Assembly (NCBI RefSeq): GCF_004022265.1 | Contig: NZ_SAVB01000031.1 | Span: 1-43,338, forward strand | From: Paenirhodobacter ferrireducens | GTDB taxonomy: Bacteria > Pseudomonadota > Alphaproteobacteria > Rhodobacterales > Rhodobacteraceae | DNA: 43,338 nucleotides | Direction: 5' to 3' | In this document: positions 7,401 to 16,233 of the stretch, piece by piece | Layout of the letters: the number at the start of each line of letters is the position of its first letter | Numbering within the stretch: the stretch's first letter is position 1 | The notes under the pieces: generated by a model | Databases searched by the model: none | The model's input: only the letters and a program-made list of their open reading frames with translations | What the model was told of the DNA's origin: nothing | Program-made: the position numbers and the translations under genes

Positions 7401-7478
7401 CCGCATCCTCCCGGCGCAGGCCGGCCGGCTGCCCCTCTGACCGGGACCACCCCGGCCCCGAGCGAAAGGAAGTGTAAA

Positions 7479-8348
7479 ATGCGCCTCGTCGTCGTTCTTG
7501 TCCTCGCTCTCGGCGTCACGCTCGCCGGCGCTGCGGTCTACCTGTTCCAGGGACAGCTGACGCAGTTTCAACAGCAGCGCGACATGCTGATGGCGGTGCA
7601 GGCGAAGATCCCGCCGCTGACCGATGTCGTGATTGCCAAGCGCGCCCTGAAATACGGCGAGCGCTTCACCATCGCCGATCTCGACATTGCCAAGGTCCAG
7701 GCCGACAAGGTGCCCGCGGGCGCCTTCCACCTGCTGACCGCACGGCAGGGCACGCCCGAAGCGCAGCTCGCCGCCTTCCTCGAGGGCGAGACGCGGCCGC
7801 GCGCCGCATTGCGTTCCTTCGAGGCGAACGAGCCGATCCTCGGCACCAAGATCACCGTTCCGGGCGTCGATGCCGGGATCATGGCCAACCTCGCCCCCGA
7901 CAAGCGCGCCTTCACCATCCAGGTCGATGTCGCCTCGGGCGTGTCGGGCTTCCTGCGGCCGGGCGACCGGGTCGACGTCTACTGGTCGGGCGCCGTCAAC
8001 GGCGAGCCGGTGACGAAGCTGATCGACACCAACCTGCAGCTGATCGCCATCGACCAGAGCGCCGATGCCGACCGCAGCGAGGAGACCAAGATCGCCCGCA
8101 CCGTCACCGCCGAGGTCACCCCCGAACAGGTCGCGGCGCTGACGCTGGCGCAGTCGACCGGCAAGCTCACCCTCGCGCTCGTCGGCATGACCAACACCGC
8201 CGAACTCGGCGCGATCGAGATCGACCGTGACCAGCTTCTGGGCATCCAGGCACAGGAAGCGGTGAAGGTCGAGGCGCCCAGGGTCTGCACGATCAAGACC
8301 CGCAAGGGCAGCGACGTGATCGAGACCCAGATCCCCTGCACGAACTGA
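7479..8348 (+). CDS. cpaB: Flp pilus assembly protein CpaB (RcpC)
   Basis: This 289-residue protein is anchored by one N-terminal membrane segment (about residues 3-20) and is otherwise periplasmic. The SAF-like domain follows, with VVIAKRALKYGERFTIADL near residue 50 and the family phrase GFLRPGDRVDVYW near 160. A C-terminal disulfide-like Cys pair is visible in RVCTIKTRKGSD and QIPCTN. CpaB/RcpC is thought to work with the secretin in the outer part of the Tad machine. ATG 7479 follows an AAAGGAAG ribosome binding site. Gene order (pilin, cpaB, cpaC) supports the assignment. Confidence 0.93.
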   Translation: MRLVVVLVLALGVTLAGAAVYLFQGQLTQFQQQRDMLMAVQAKIPPLTDVVIAKRALKYGERFTIADLDIAKVQADKVPAGAFHLLTARQGTPEAQLAAFLEGETRPRAALRSFEANEPILGTKITVPGVDAGIMANLAPDKRAFTIQVDVASGVSGFLRPGDRVDVYWSGAVNGEPVTKLIDTNLQLIAIDQSADADRSEETKIARTVTAEVTPEQVAALTLAQSTGKLTLALVGMTNTAELGAIEIDRDQLLGIQAQEAVKVEAPRVCTIKTRKGSDVIETQIPCTN

Positions 8349-8550
8349 CGCCTCGGGCCCGTGCCCGTCTGGCAACCGACTCTGCCCCGGCGCGGACACG
8401 GGCGGGGGCGCATGAATTTCACCTCACAATCGGTTGATTCTTGCAATAATTAACGCTTTCCGGCACAGTCGGCCGGAAGTGGGCATGCAAGACCCTGAAA
8501 ACGGACACGCGTTCCGGGCAGTGTGACGTGATCGGAGAGGCGAGATCACA

Positions 8551-9984
8551 ATGAAGATCAAGAGGTTCCTGACGGCTTGCGCGCTTGGCGCCGCGCTCGG
8601 GCTTGCGGTGGCGCCGATGGCCCAGGCGGAAACCCTGCGGGTGATGTCGGGCTCGACCTCTGCCCCGCTGAGCGTGCCGATGAACCGCGCCGTGGTGGTC
8701 GAAAGCGATCAGCCCTTCTCGGAGCTGTCGATCGCCAACCCCGGCATCGCCGACATCACCACCCTGTCCGACAAGACGATCTATGTACTCGGCAAGCTGC
8801 CCGGCCGCACCACGATGACCATTCTCGGCCCGGACGGGAAGCTGATCTCGAACGTCGAAGTACAGGTCACCCCCGACATCGCCGAGTTCAAGGAACGACT
8901 GAAGCAGATTCTGCCCGGCGAGAACATCGAGGTCCGCACCGCCAATGACGGCATCGTGCTGTCGGGCACCGTCTCCTCGACCGCCAAGCTCGACCGCGCG
9001 CTCGACCTGGCCAAGCGCTACGCAGGCGACCGGGTGTCGAACCTGATGACCGTCGGCGGCACGCAGCAGGTGATGCTGAAGGTGCGCTTTGCCGAAATGC
9101 AGCGCTCGGTTTCGAAGAACCTCGCGGCCTCGCTCGGCGTGCGCGGCACCGTGGGCGGCGGCAAGGCCCAGACCGGGGTGATCACCGGCACCGGCAACTT
9201 CGGCTCCGCAGGCGCGATTTCGGACGCCTTCGACAAGGGCACGATGCCGCTTTCTGGCGGCGGCACGGGCGCGCTCGGCCTCGGCTTCACCGCCGGCAAC
9301 CTCGAATTCGCGGTGCTGCTCGAGGCGCTCGAATCGAAGGGCATGGTGCGCACGCTTGCCGAGCCGAACCTGACCGCGCTCTCGGGCCAGCAGGCGAAGT
9401 TCCTCGCCGGCGGCGAATACCCGATCCCGGTGATCGACGGCACCAACGGCGGCATCTCGATCGAGTACAAGCCCTTCGGCGTCGAGATGGCGTTCACCCC
9501 GCGCGTCGTCGACGGCGATCTGATCAACCTCGAGATCGCGGCCTCGGTCTCGGCGATCGACACCTCGGTGACGATGTCGAACGGCAGCTTCTCGGTCAAT
9601 GCCTTCAAGAAGCGCGAGACCTCGACCACCGTCGAGATGCGCGACGGCGAGAGCTTTGCCATCGCCGGTCTGCTGCAGGACGACTTCAACGATCTGAACG
9701 ACCAGATCCCATGGCTCGGTGACGTGCCGGTTCTGGGCGCACTGTTCCGTTCGACCTCGTTCGAACGCAAGCAGTCCGAACTGGTGATCATCGTCACGCC
9801 GCACCTTGTGCAGCCCACCCGCGGCGAGGCGCTGGCGCTGCCGACCGACCGGGTCCGCCTGCCGAGCGAGAAGGACCTGTTCCTCTTCGGCAAGACCACC
9901 GGTTCCGGTGCGCCGACCTCCGGCCCGGCCGCCGAGGTTGCCAAGCAGGACTTTTCCGGCTCCTATGGCTATGTGATGGAGTGA
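8551..9984 (+). CDS. cpaC: Flp pilus secretin CpaC (RcpA)
   Basis: This 477-residue outer-membrane secretin is the pore for the Flp pilus. A signal peptide ends near Ala26 (MAQA/ETLRV). Next come the pilus/BON-like N-terminal domains (LSDKTIYVLGKLPGRTTM, then VLSGTVSSTAKLDRAL). The secretin domain runs from about 170 to 430, with VMLKVRFAEMQRSVSKNLA, LAEPNLTALSGQQAKFLAGG and DIPWLGDVPVLGALFRS-like family motifs (here NDQIPWLGDVPVLGALFRST). The gene is preceded by a 202-base gap with an A/T-rich patch at 8410-8460, so it may have its own promoter. It abuts the OmpA-type lipoprotein gene. Confidence 0.95.
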   Translation: MKIKRFLTACALGAALGLAVAPMAQAETLRVMSGSTSAPLSVPMNRAVVVESDQPFSELSIANPGIADITTLSDKTIYVLGKLPGRTTMTILGPDGKLISNVEVQVTPDIAEFKERLKQILPGENIEVRTANDGIVLSGTVSSTAKLDRALDLAKRYAGDRVSNLMTVGGTQQVMLKVRFAEMQRSVSKNLAASLGVRGTVGGGKAQTGVITGTGNFGSAGAISDAFDKGTMPLSGGGTGALGLGFTAGNLEFAVLLEALESKGMVRTLAEPNLTALSGQQAKFLAGGEYPIPVIDGTNGGISIEYKPFGVEMAFTPRVVDGDLINLEIAASVSAIDTSVTMSNGSFSVNAFKKRETSTTVEMRDGESFAIAGLLQDDFNDLNDQIPWLGDVPVLGALFRSTSFERKQSELVIIVTPHLVQPTRGEALALPTDRVRLPSEKDLFLFGKTTGSGAPTSGPAAEVAKQDFSGSYGYVME

Positions 9985-9987
9985 GTG

Positions 9988-10656
9988 ATGCAGCGGGAAC
10001 GTCCGGCACTGCGGTTTGGCCTGATCCTGGCAGCGGCCCTCGCGCTGGCTGGCTGCACCTCCGACCGCGAGGCCGGGGCTGATTACGAGGGCGGCGGCTT
10101 CGGCAACGCCACGATGAACAACACGCTGATGATGAGCGGCGAACGCAACATCGCCATCAGCCTGACGAAGAAATTCGCCGCCGATGTGCAGAACACGGTG
10201 AATTTCGCGTTCAACTCTGCGGCGCTCGACGGCCAGGCGCAGGACATCCTGCGCCGCCAGGCGGACTGGATCAAGCAGTTCCCCGAGGTGCGCTTCCGCG
10301 TCTACGGCCACACCGACCTTGTCGGGTCGGACGCCTACAACAAGGCGCTCGGCCTGCGCCGCGCCCAGGCGGTGGTCGCATTCCTGACCGCGCAGGGGAT
10401 CTCGCGCGCCCGGCTCGAGGCGGTCGTGTCCTTCGGCAAGACGCAGCCGCTGGTCTACACCCAGGCCCCGAACGAGCAAAACCGCCGCACGGTGACCGAG
10501 GTCTCGGGCCTGATGGCGCGCAGCCCGCAGCTGCTGAACGGCAAATATGCCGAGGTGATCTTCCGCGAATACGTGAGCGGCGCGACGCAGATCCCCACCA
10601 ACCAGGTCAGCAACCAGAACTCGGCAGGCGTCGGCATGTCGGGCAGCGGCAACTGA
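9988..10656 (+). CDS. OmpA-family lipoprotein of the tad locus (in the cpaD position)
   Basis: This 222-residue lipoprotein has lipobox LAGC at the end of its signal peptide (MQRERPALRF...ALAGC). It has a C-terminal OmpA-like peptidoglycan-binding domain from about residue 60 to 160, with VNFAFNSAALD, RVYGHTDLVGSDAYNKALGLRRA and NRRTVTEV. The domain should hold the secretin complex to the cell wall. Cluster-wise it sits where cpaD is found in Caulobacter, and no cpaD-like gene is present. ATG 9988 lies 3 bases past the cpaC stop; the GTG at 9985 is in frame as well. A terminator-like hairpin follows, so it may end the first transcript. Confidence 0.88.
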   Translation: MQRERPALRFGLILAAALALAGCTSDREAGADYEGGGFGNATMNNTLMMSGERNIAISLTKKFAADVQNTVNFAFNSAALDGQAQDILRRQADWIKQFPEVRFRVYGHTDLVGSDAYNKALGLRRAQAVVAFLTAQGISRARLEAVVSFGKTQPLVYTQAPNEQNRRTVTEVSGLMARSPQLLNGKYAEVIFREYVSGATQIPTNQVSNQNSAGVGMSGSGN

Positions 10657-10681
10657 GCTTTCCGCAGAACGTCAACAGTCG

Positions 10682-10712
10682 GGGGGGGCTTTGCAACAAA
10701 GCCCGCCCCTTT
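10682..10712 (+). terminator. Terminator-like hairpin between the OmpA lipoprotein and cpaE
   Basis: The stem GGGCTTTG (10686-10693) pairs with CAAAGCCC (10697-10704) around a CAA loop, is extended by GGGG/CCCC across a bulged G, and is followed by TTT. It splits the tad locus into an outer-membrane part and an ATPase/inner-membrane part. The 180 bases that follow hold no clear promoter. Confidence 0.7.
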
Positions 10713-10891
10713 GCATTGATCGTCGCCCGATACCCCACAATTGGAACAATCCGGCCCCAATGTCGCCCAGATTGACCGCGACCTTGAGCGCAGACGGAAA
10801 GGCACGGCATCCGAGTCGTGCCCGGATCGCATCCGCGGCAGGCCTCCCCCCAGCCCCGGGTTGCGACACGCGCAACAAAGGACGTGAGGCA

Positions 10892-12154
10892 ATGACTGCA
10901 GCAGCTGTACTGACCCCTGACCCCGCCCCCATCGTGGCCTGCACGGTGTCCCGCGACGTCTCGAACTTCGACCTGCTGATCGAGGACATGGAAGCCGAGC
11001 TCGGCGAGAGCTGGGGTGATCTCGGCTTCGAGGATGCCATGGTCTTCCTCGGCCAGCCCGATGCCCGGAGCCTCGAATTCATCGCCATCGCCATCGACAG
11101 CGACGACGAGCATGACCTCGCCCGGATCTCGGGTATCATCACCGAGGCGAAGAACCGCGGCATCCGCGTGATCCTGATCGCCGAGGAGGTGAGCCCGATC
11201 GCGCTGCACCAGCTGCTGCGCCTCGGCGCCGACGATTTCGTTCCCTACCCGCTGCCTGAAGGCTCGCTGCACGAGGCGATCGAGCGCCTCGGCCAGTCCG
11301 AGCTGCCGCCCGAGCTGCCCGCCCATGCCGCGCCGCCAAGCTTCAAGCCGACCGGCGGACGCAACGGCGCGGTGCTCGCCGTGCACGGGCTCGCGGGTGG
11401 CGTCGGGGCCACCACCTTCGCGGTCAACCTGGCGTGGGAACTGGCCAATCCCGAAACGAGCAAGAAGAACCCGGTGACGCCGCCGCGCGTGTGCCTGCTC
11501 GATCTCGACCTGCAATATGGCTCGGTCGCGACCTATCTCGACCTGCCCCGCCGCGAGGTGATCTTCGAGCTGCTGTCGGACACCGCGCAGATGGATGCCG
11601 AGAGCTTCGGCCAGGCGCTGCTGACCTTCAACGACAAGCTGCACGTGCTGACCGCGCCCTCGGACATGCTGCCGCTCGACATCGTCGGCGGCGAGGATAT
11701 CGAGCGGCTGATCGAGATGGCGCGCACCAATTTCGACTATGTCGTGATCGACATGCCGAAGACGGTGGTGAGCTGGACCGAGACGGTGCTGAACCAGGCC
11801 CATGTCTACCTTGCCCTGCTCGAACTCGACATGCGCTCGGCGCAGAATGCGCTGCGGATGATCCGGGCGCTCAAGGCCGAGGGGCTTGCCACCGAAAAGC
11901 TGCGCTACATCCTGAACCGGGCGCCGAAATTCACCGATCTGAACGGCAAGTCGCGGGTGAAGCGCCTGGCCGAGAGCCTCGACATCGCGATCGAGGTGCA
12001 GCTGTCGGACTGCGGCAAGCTGGTGACCCAGGCGAATGACCACGGCCTGCCGCTCGCGCTCAGCGCGGCGAAGGCGCCGTTGCGCCGCGACATCCAGAAG
12101 ATCGCCCAGTCGCTGATCGAACGCAACCAGCAGGAGGCGGCAACCGCCGCCTGA
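10892..12154 (+). CDS. cpaE: Flp pilus localisation ATPase CpaE (TadZ)
   Basis: This 420-residue cytoplasmic protein has a receiver-like N-terminal domain (about 40-130, with VILIAEEVSPIALHQLLRLGADDFVPYPL) and a MinD/ParA-type domain from about 150. The nucleotide loop reads GLAGGVGATTFAVNLAW. As in other CpaE/TadZ proteins, the usual Lys of GKT is replaced (GAT). CLLDLDLQYGSVATYLDLP and YVVIDMPKTVVSWTE follow as the Walker B and switch regions. TadZ directs the Tad machine to the cell pole. ATG 10892 is chosen for its ribosome binding site (AAAGGACGTGAGG); the frame stays open for 67 codons upstream without one. Confidence 0.93.
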   Translation: MTAAAVLTPDPAPIVACTVSRDVSNFDLLIEDMEAELGESWGDLGFEDAMVFLGQPDARSLEFIAIAIDSDDEHDLARISGIITEAKNRGIRVILIAEEVSPIALHQLLRLGADDFVPYPLPEGSLHEAIERLGQSELPPELPAHAAPPSFKPTGGRNGAVLAVHGLAGGVGATTFAVNLAWELANPETSKKNPVTPPRVCLLDLDLQYGSVATYLDLPRREVIFELLSDTAQMDAESFGQALLTFNDKLHVLTAPSDMLPLDIVGGEDIERLIEMARTNFDYVVIDMPKTVVSWTETVLNQAHVYLALLELDMRSAQNALRMIRALKAEGLATEKLRYILNRAPKFTDLNGKSRVKRLAESLDIAIEVQLSDCGKLVTQANDHGLPLALSAAKAPLRRDIQKIAQSLIERNQQEAATAA

Positions 12155-12178
12155 ACCGTCGCCGTCCGGAGGTAGATG

Positions 12179-13651
12179 ATGTTTTCCCGCTACAAGAAGT
12201 CGACGCCTGCCACCCGGACCGCCGCGGCCACCGCGGCCCCCCCCACCACCGCGCCGGCCACGGGCTCTGCGCCGCCGCCGCTGCCGAAGGCCGAGACGGC
12301 CAAATACGCGGTGCACCGCAAGCCCGCCCCCACCGCCCAGGCCCCCGCCCAGGCGGTGCAGGCCGAGAAGGACCGCAAGCGCAAGGAGCGTATGGGCGAG
12401 CTCAAGGTCGAGCTGCACAAGCGCCTGCTCGAGAACCTCAACCTCGCCGCGCTCGAACACGCAACCGAGGCCGATCTCAAGTCCGAGATCGCCGCGATCT
12501 CGAACGAGGCGATGGCCGAGATGTCGGTGGCGCTGAACGCGACCGAGCGGCAGACACTCTATCAGGAACTCTACGACGAGGTGATGGGGCTCGGCCCGCT
12601 CGAGCCGCTGCTGAAGGACGAGACGGTCTCGGACATCCTGGTCAACGGCCCGCAGCAGATCTTCATCGAGCGCGGCGGCAAGCTGCAGCTGACCGACGTC
12701 ACCTTCAAGGACGAGAAGCACCTGCTGCGGATCATCGACAAGATCGTCTCCGCCGTGGGCCGCCGCGTCGATGAGTCGAACCCCTATGTCGACGCCCGCC
12801 TCGCCGACGGCTCGCGCTTCAACGCGATGGTGCCGCCGGTCGCCGTCGACGGCTCGCTGGTCTCGATCCGAAAGTTCAAGAAGGACAAGCTCGGCATCGA
12901 CGACCTCGTCCGCTTCGGCGCCTTCACCGAGGAGATGGCCGCCTATCTGCAGGCCGCCGTCGCCACCCGGCTGAACATCATCGTCTCGGGCGGCACCGGC
13001 TCGGGCAAGACAACGACGCTGAACGCACTCAGCTCCTTCATCGACAACTCCGAACGCATCCTGACGATCGAGGACACGGCGGAACTGCAGCTGCAGCAGA
13101 CCCATGTCGGCCGGATGGAAAGCCGCCCGGCCAACGTCGAGGGCCGCGGTGCTGTCACCCAGCGCGATTGTCTGCGCAACGCCCTGCGTATGCGTCCCGA
13201 CCGCATCATCGTCGGCGAAACCCGCGGCGAGGAAGTCATCGACATGCTGCAGGCGATGAACACCGGCCACGACGGTTCGATGACCACGATCCACGCGAAC
13301 TCGGCGCGCGATGCGGTCTCGCGTCTGGAAAACATGATCGCAATGTCGGGCATCGAGATGCCGATCAAGGCGATGCGCTCGCAGATCGCCTCGGCCGTCA
13401 ACCTGATCGTGCAGGCCTCGCGCCTGCAGGACGGCTCGCGCCGTATGGTCTCGATCACCGAGGTCACCGGCATGGAGGGCGAGGTGATCTCGATGCAGGA
13501 AATCTTCCGCTACGAGCGGCTCGGCCTGGCCCCCGACGGCAAGATCATCGGCCGCTTCACCGCGACCGGCGTGCGCTCGCATTACTCGGAACGCTTCCGG
13601 CAATGGGGCTACGACCTGCCGGCCGCGATCTACGATCCCGTTCTCGACTGA
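12179..13651 (+). CDS. cpaF: Flp pilus assembly ATPase CpaF (TadA)
   Basis: This protein of about 490 residues is the secretion ATPase that powers Flp assembly. The first 80 residues are Ala/Pro/Thr-rich and variable. An N-terminal helical domain with LVNGPQQIFIERGGKL follows. Walker A is GGTGSGKTT at residues 271-279, the Asp box is TIEDTAELQLQQ, and Walker B plus His box is RIIVGETRGEEVIDM with GSMTTIHANSARD. ATG 12176 and 12179 are both possible; the second has better spacing from GGAGG at 12168-12172. It follows cpaE by about 25 bases and precedes tadB by 9. Confidence 0.96.
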   Translation: MFSRYKKSTPATRTAAATAAPPTTAPATGSAPPPLPKAETAKYAVHRKPAPTAQAPAQAVQAEKDRKRKERMGELKVELHKRLLENLNLAALEHATEADLKSEIAAISNEAMAEMSVALNATERQTLYQELYDEVMGLGPLEPLLKDETVSDILVNGPQQIFIERGGKLQLTDVTFKDEKHLLRIIDKIVSAVGRRVDESNPYVDARLADGSRFNAMVPPVAVDGSLVSIRKFKKDKLGIDDLVRFGAFTEEMAAYLQAAVATRLNIIVSGGTGSGKTTTLNALSSFIDNSERILTIEDTAELQLQQTHVGRMESRPANVEGRGAVTQRDCLRNALRMRPDRIIVGETRGEEVIDMLQAMNTGHDGSMTTIHANSARDAVSRLENMIAMSGIEMPIKAMRSQIASAVNLIVQASRLQDGSRRMVSITEVTGMEGEVISMQEIFRYERLGLAPDGKIIGRFTATGVRSHYSERFRQWGYDLPAAIYDPVLD

Positions 13652-13660
13652 GGTGGCGCC

Positions 13661-14629
13661 ATGGTCATTTCCCCAACCCCGATCATCTACGGCCTGATCT
13701 TCGTCGCCGTCATCCTGCTCGTCGAGGGCATCTACCTGCTCGCCTTCGGCAAGTCGATCTCGCTCAACCGCAAAGTCAACCGCCGGCTCGAGATGCTCGA
13801 CAAGGGCGTGCGCCGCGAGGAGGTGCTCGAACGGCTGCGCAAGGAGGCGACGCAGCACCTGACCTCGAAAGGCATCCCGCTCTATTCGATCCTCGCCTCG
13901 AAAGCGCAGAAGGCGAATATCGCCTTCTCGCCGAAGGCACTCGTCGGGATCATGGGGCTGTTGTGCGTCGTGGCCTTCCTCGGCCTGTCGCTCGGCACCG
14001 ACGCAAGCGCGCCGGTGCGCGTCGCGCTGTCGATCGCCATGGGCGTCGGCGGGATCTATTTCTGGGTGTCGTCGAAGGCCTCGAAGCGGCTCAAGCTTGC
14101 CGAGGAGCAGTTGCCCGACGCGGTCGAGCTGATCGTGCGCGCGCTGCGCGTGGGCCATCCCTTTTCCTCGGCGATCCAGACCGTCGCGCGCGAGATCCCC
14201 GACCCGCTCGGCACCGAATTCGGCATCATCGCCGACGAGGCCGCCTATGGCCGCAACGTGGTCGACAGCCTGCGCGACCTGGCCGAGCGGCTCGACATGC
14301 AGGACCTGCGCTTCCTCGCCGTCGCGGTGTCGATCCAGCAGACCTCGGGCGGCAACCTCGCCGAGGTGCTCGAGGGCCTCGCCAAGGTGATCCGTGCCCG
14401 GTTCCGGCTGTTCCGCCGCGTTCGCGCAATCACCGCCGAACCGAAATGGTCGGGCGTGTTCCTGTCGGGCTTTCCGCTTGCGGTGCTGCTGATCATCCAG
14501 ATCCTCGACCCGCATTACTATGACACGGTGAAGGAAACGCCGCAGTTCATGCCCGCCGCGCTGATCGTCTTTGCGTTGCTCGGCGCGAACGTCCTGTTCA
14601 TGAAGATCATGACCACGATCAAGGTCTGA
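13661..14629 (+). CDS. tadB: Flp pilus inner-membrane protein TadB
   Basis: This 322-residue protein has a first membrane segment at about 5-25, two more at about 90-130, and a C-terminal pair near 265-315. Between them is the T2SSF (GspF-like) cytoplasmic domain: LPDAVELIVRALRVGHPFSSAIQTVAREIPDPLG-like text and QQTSGGNLAEVLEGLAKVIR are characteristic. TadB and TadC together form the inner-membrane platform on which CpaF acts. The ribosome binding site is GAGGTGG, and the gene is tightly packed between cpaF and tadC. Confidence 0.93.
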   Translation: MVISPTPIIYGLIFVAVILLVEGIYLLAFGKSISLNRKVNRRLEMLDKGVRREEVLERLRKEATQHLTSKGIPLYSILASKAQKANIAFSPKALVGIMGLLCVVAFLGLSLGTDASAPVRVALSIAMGVGGIYFWVSSKASKRLKLAEEQLPDAVELIVRALRVGHPFSSAIQTVAREIPDPLGTEFGIIADEAAYGRNVVDSLRDLAERLDMQDLRFLAVAVSIQQTSGGNLAEVLEGLAKVIRARFRLFRRVRAITAEPKWSGVFLSGFPLAVLLIIQILDPHYYDTVKETPQFMPAALIVFALLGANVLFMKIMTTIKV

Positions 14630-14639
14630 GGAGGCTGCG

Positions 14640-15644
14640 ATGAGCGACATCCTGAACATGCTGACCCGTGCTTTCGGTCCGATGGGGCCGGTCCTGGCGA
14701 TGGCGGTGATCGGCCTTCTTCTCGTCGTCGCCACGCTCCCGGCGTTGCTGAAGAAACAGGCCGACCCGCTCGACAAGCTGCGCGCGACCAGCGAGATGCC
14801 GGCAGCGCCAGCGCGCGACACCGACCGCGGCAAGGCCAAGCCGCAGAAGCTGCGCGCCGACCAGGGCTCGGACAAGCTCGACAGATATGCGGGCTTCCTC
14901 GAGCCGAAGAACAAGGACGAGATGACCGAGGCGCGCAAATGGCTGCAGCGCGCGGGCTATCGCAGCCCCTCGGCGGTGCGCACCTTCCATGCGATCCAGT
15001 TCGCGATGGGGCTTGGTCTGCTAGGTCTCGGCATCGCCTATGCACTCTACATGAACGCCACCGGCCCGGTGCCGCTGACGCCGACGCAGATGATCCTTTA
15101 CGTGCTGCTGCCCGGCGCCTTTGGCTACATCGCGCCCAAACGCTGGGTGAACGCCCGCGTCAACGCCCGCACCCAGGAGATCCAGGACGGCTTCCCCGAT
15201 GCGCTCGACATGCTGCTTGTCTGCGTCGAGGCAGGGCAGTCGCTCGACCAGGGGATCGTGCGCGTCGCCAAGGAGCTGCAGGGCTCCTACCCGGCAATGG
15301 CCGAGGAGTTCGAGACCGTCGCGCACGAGATCAAGGCCGGCCTCGACAAGGCCGTCGTGCTGCGCGCCTTCGGCGAGCGCAGCGGGGTGATGGATGTGAT
15401 GTCCTTCACCACGGTAATGATCCAGAGCCAGCAGTTCGGCACCTCGATCGCCGACGCGCTGCGCCTTTATGCCGCCGACATGCGCGACAAGCGCGTGATG
15501 CGCGCCGAGGAGGCCGCGAACAAGATCCCGACGAAGATGACCCTCGGCACGATGATGTTCACCGTGCCGCCGCTGCTGATCATCCTTGTCGGCCCCTCGG
15601 TCCATGATATGCTTGAGAACTTCAAGGCGATCGGCGTGCACTGA
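14640..15644 (+). CDS. tadC: Flp pilus inner-membrane protein TadC
   Basis: This 334-residue protein is the second T2SSF platform protein. It has an N-terminal membrane anchor, a charged linker (residues 40-95), a membrane pair at about 120-170, and the T2SSF domain with FPDALDMLLVCVEAGQSLDQ and FGTSIADALRLYAADMRDKR. A last hydrophobic segment (MFTVPPLLIILVGPSV) completes it. GAGGAGG-like sequence precedes ATG 14640, and the stop codon overlaps the start of the next gene (TGATG). Confidence 0.93.
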   Translation: MSDILNMLTRAFGPMGPVLAMAVIGLLLVVATLPALLKKQADPLDKLRATSEMPAAPARDTDRGKAKPQKLRADQGSDKLDRYAGFLEPKNKDEMTEARKWLQRAGYRSPSAVRTFHAIQFAMGLGLLGLGIAYALYMNATGPVPLTPTQMILYVLLPGAFGYIAPKRWVNARVNARTQEIQDGFPDALDMLLVCVEAGQSLDQGIVRVAKELQGSYPAMAEEFETVAHEIKAGLDKAVVLRAFGERSGVMDVMSFTTVMIQSQQFGTSIADALRLYAADMRDKRVMRAEEAANKIPTKMTLGTMMFTVPPLLIILVGPSVHDMLENFKAIGVH

Positions 15645-16207
15645 TGTTCCCTTTCCCGCGCAGCCCGGTTGTGGCTGCCCTGCTTCTCGGCCTGCTGGCC
15701 GCCTGTTCGGGCGGTCTGTCTCCTCCGGAAAACAGCCCCTATGCCCCCGGGGCGGCGCAGGGCGAAGGCGTCGACGGGCTGATCGTCGGCCACCGACTGA
15801 TGGCGGCGGGGGAATACGAGCTCGCGCTCAAGGCCTATTACCGCGCCGCGGCCGAACATGGGGCGAATGCCGATGTGCTCTCGGCGATCGGCTCGGCCGA
15901 TCTCAAGCTCGGCCGGCTGAATCAGGCCGAGCAGATGCTGCGCCGCGCAGTCGAGGAGGACCAGACCTTCGTGCCCGCCTGGAACAATCTCGGCGTGGTG
16001 CTGATGGAACGCGGCAAGGTGCCCGAGGCGGCCCGCGTGTTCCAGACCGCTTATGCGCTCGACAGTGGCCAATCGGACGCGATCCGCGAAAACCTCCGCC
16101 TCGCGCTCGCAAAGATGGACAAACCCGCCTATGATCCAGCCCAGGACAAGCCGTTCAAGCTGGTCCGGCGCGGGGCTGGCGAATACCTTCTGCTGACCCG
16201 GCAATGA
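15644..16207 (+). CDS. tadD: TPR lipoprotein TadD
   Basis: This 187-residue lipoprotein has lipobox LAAC at residues 18-21, then an extracytoplasmic TPR region. Three helical repeats are visible (AAGEYELALKAYYRAAAEHG, LKLGRLNQAEQMLRRAVEED, NLGVVLMERGKVPEAARVF). TadD is thought to act as an outer-membrane pilotin or scaffold for the secretin. It overlaps tadC by one base and the next frame by four. Confidence 0.88.
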   Translation: MFPFPRSPVVAALLLGLLAACSGGLSPPENSPYAPGAAQGEGVDGLIVGHRLMAAGEYELALKAYYRAAAEHGANADVLSAIGSADLKLGRLNQAEQMLRRAVEEDQTFVPAWNNLGVVLMERGKVPEAARVFQTAYALDSGQSDAIRENLRLALAKMDKPAYDPAQDKPFKLVRRGAGEYLLLTRQ

Positions 16208-16233
16208 GGTACGAGCAAGAAGGACGCAGACAA

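Noticed and set aside
10607-14938. A 1443-codon open frame on the - strand opposite cpaE, cpaF and tadB
   Set aside because: The + strand holds three well-recognised pilus genes; this frame is a G+C shadow.
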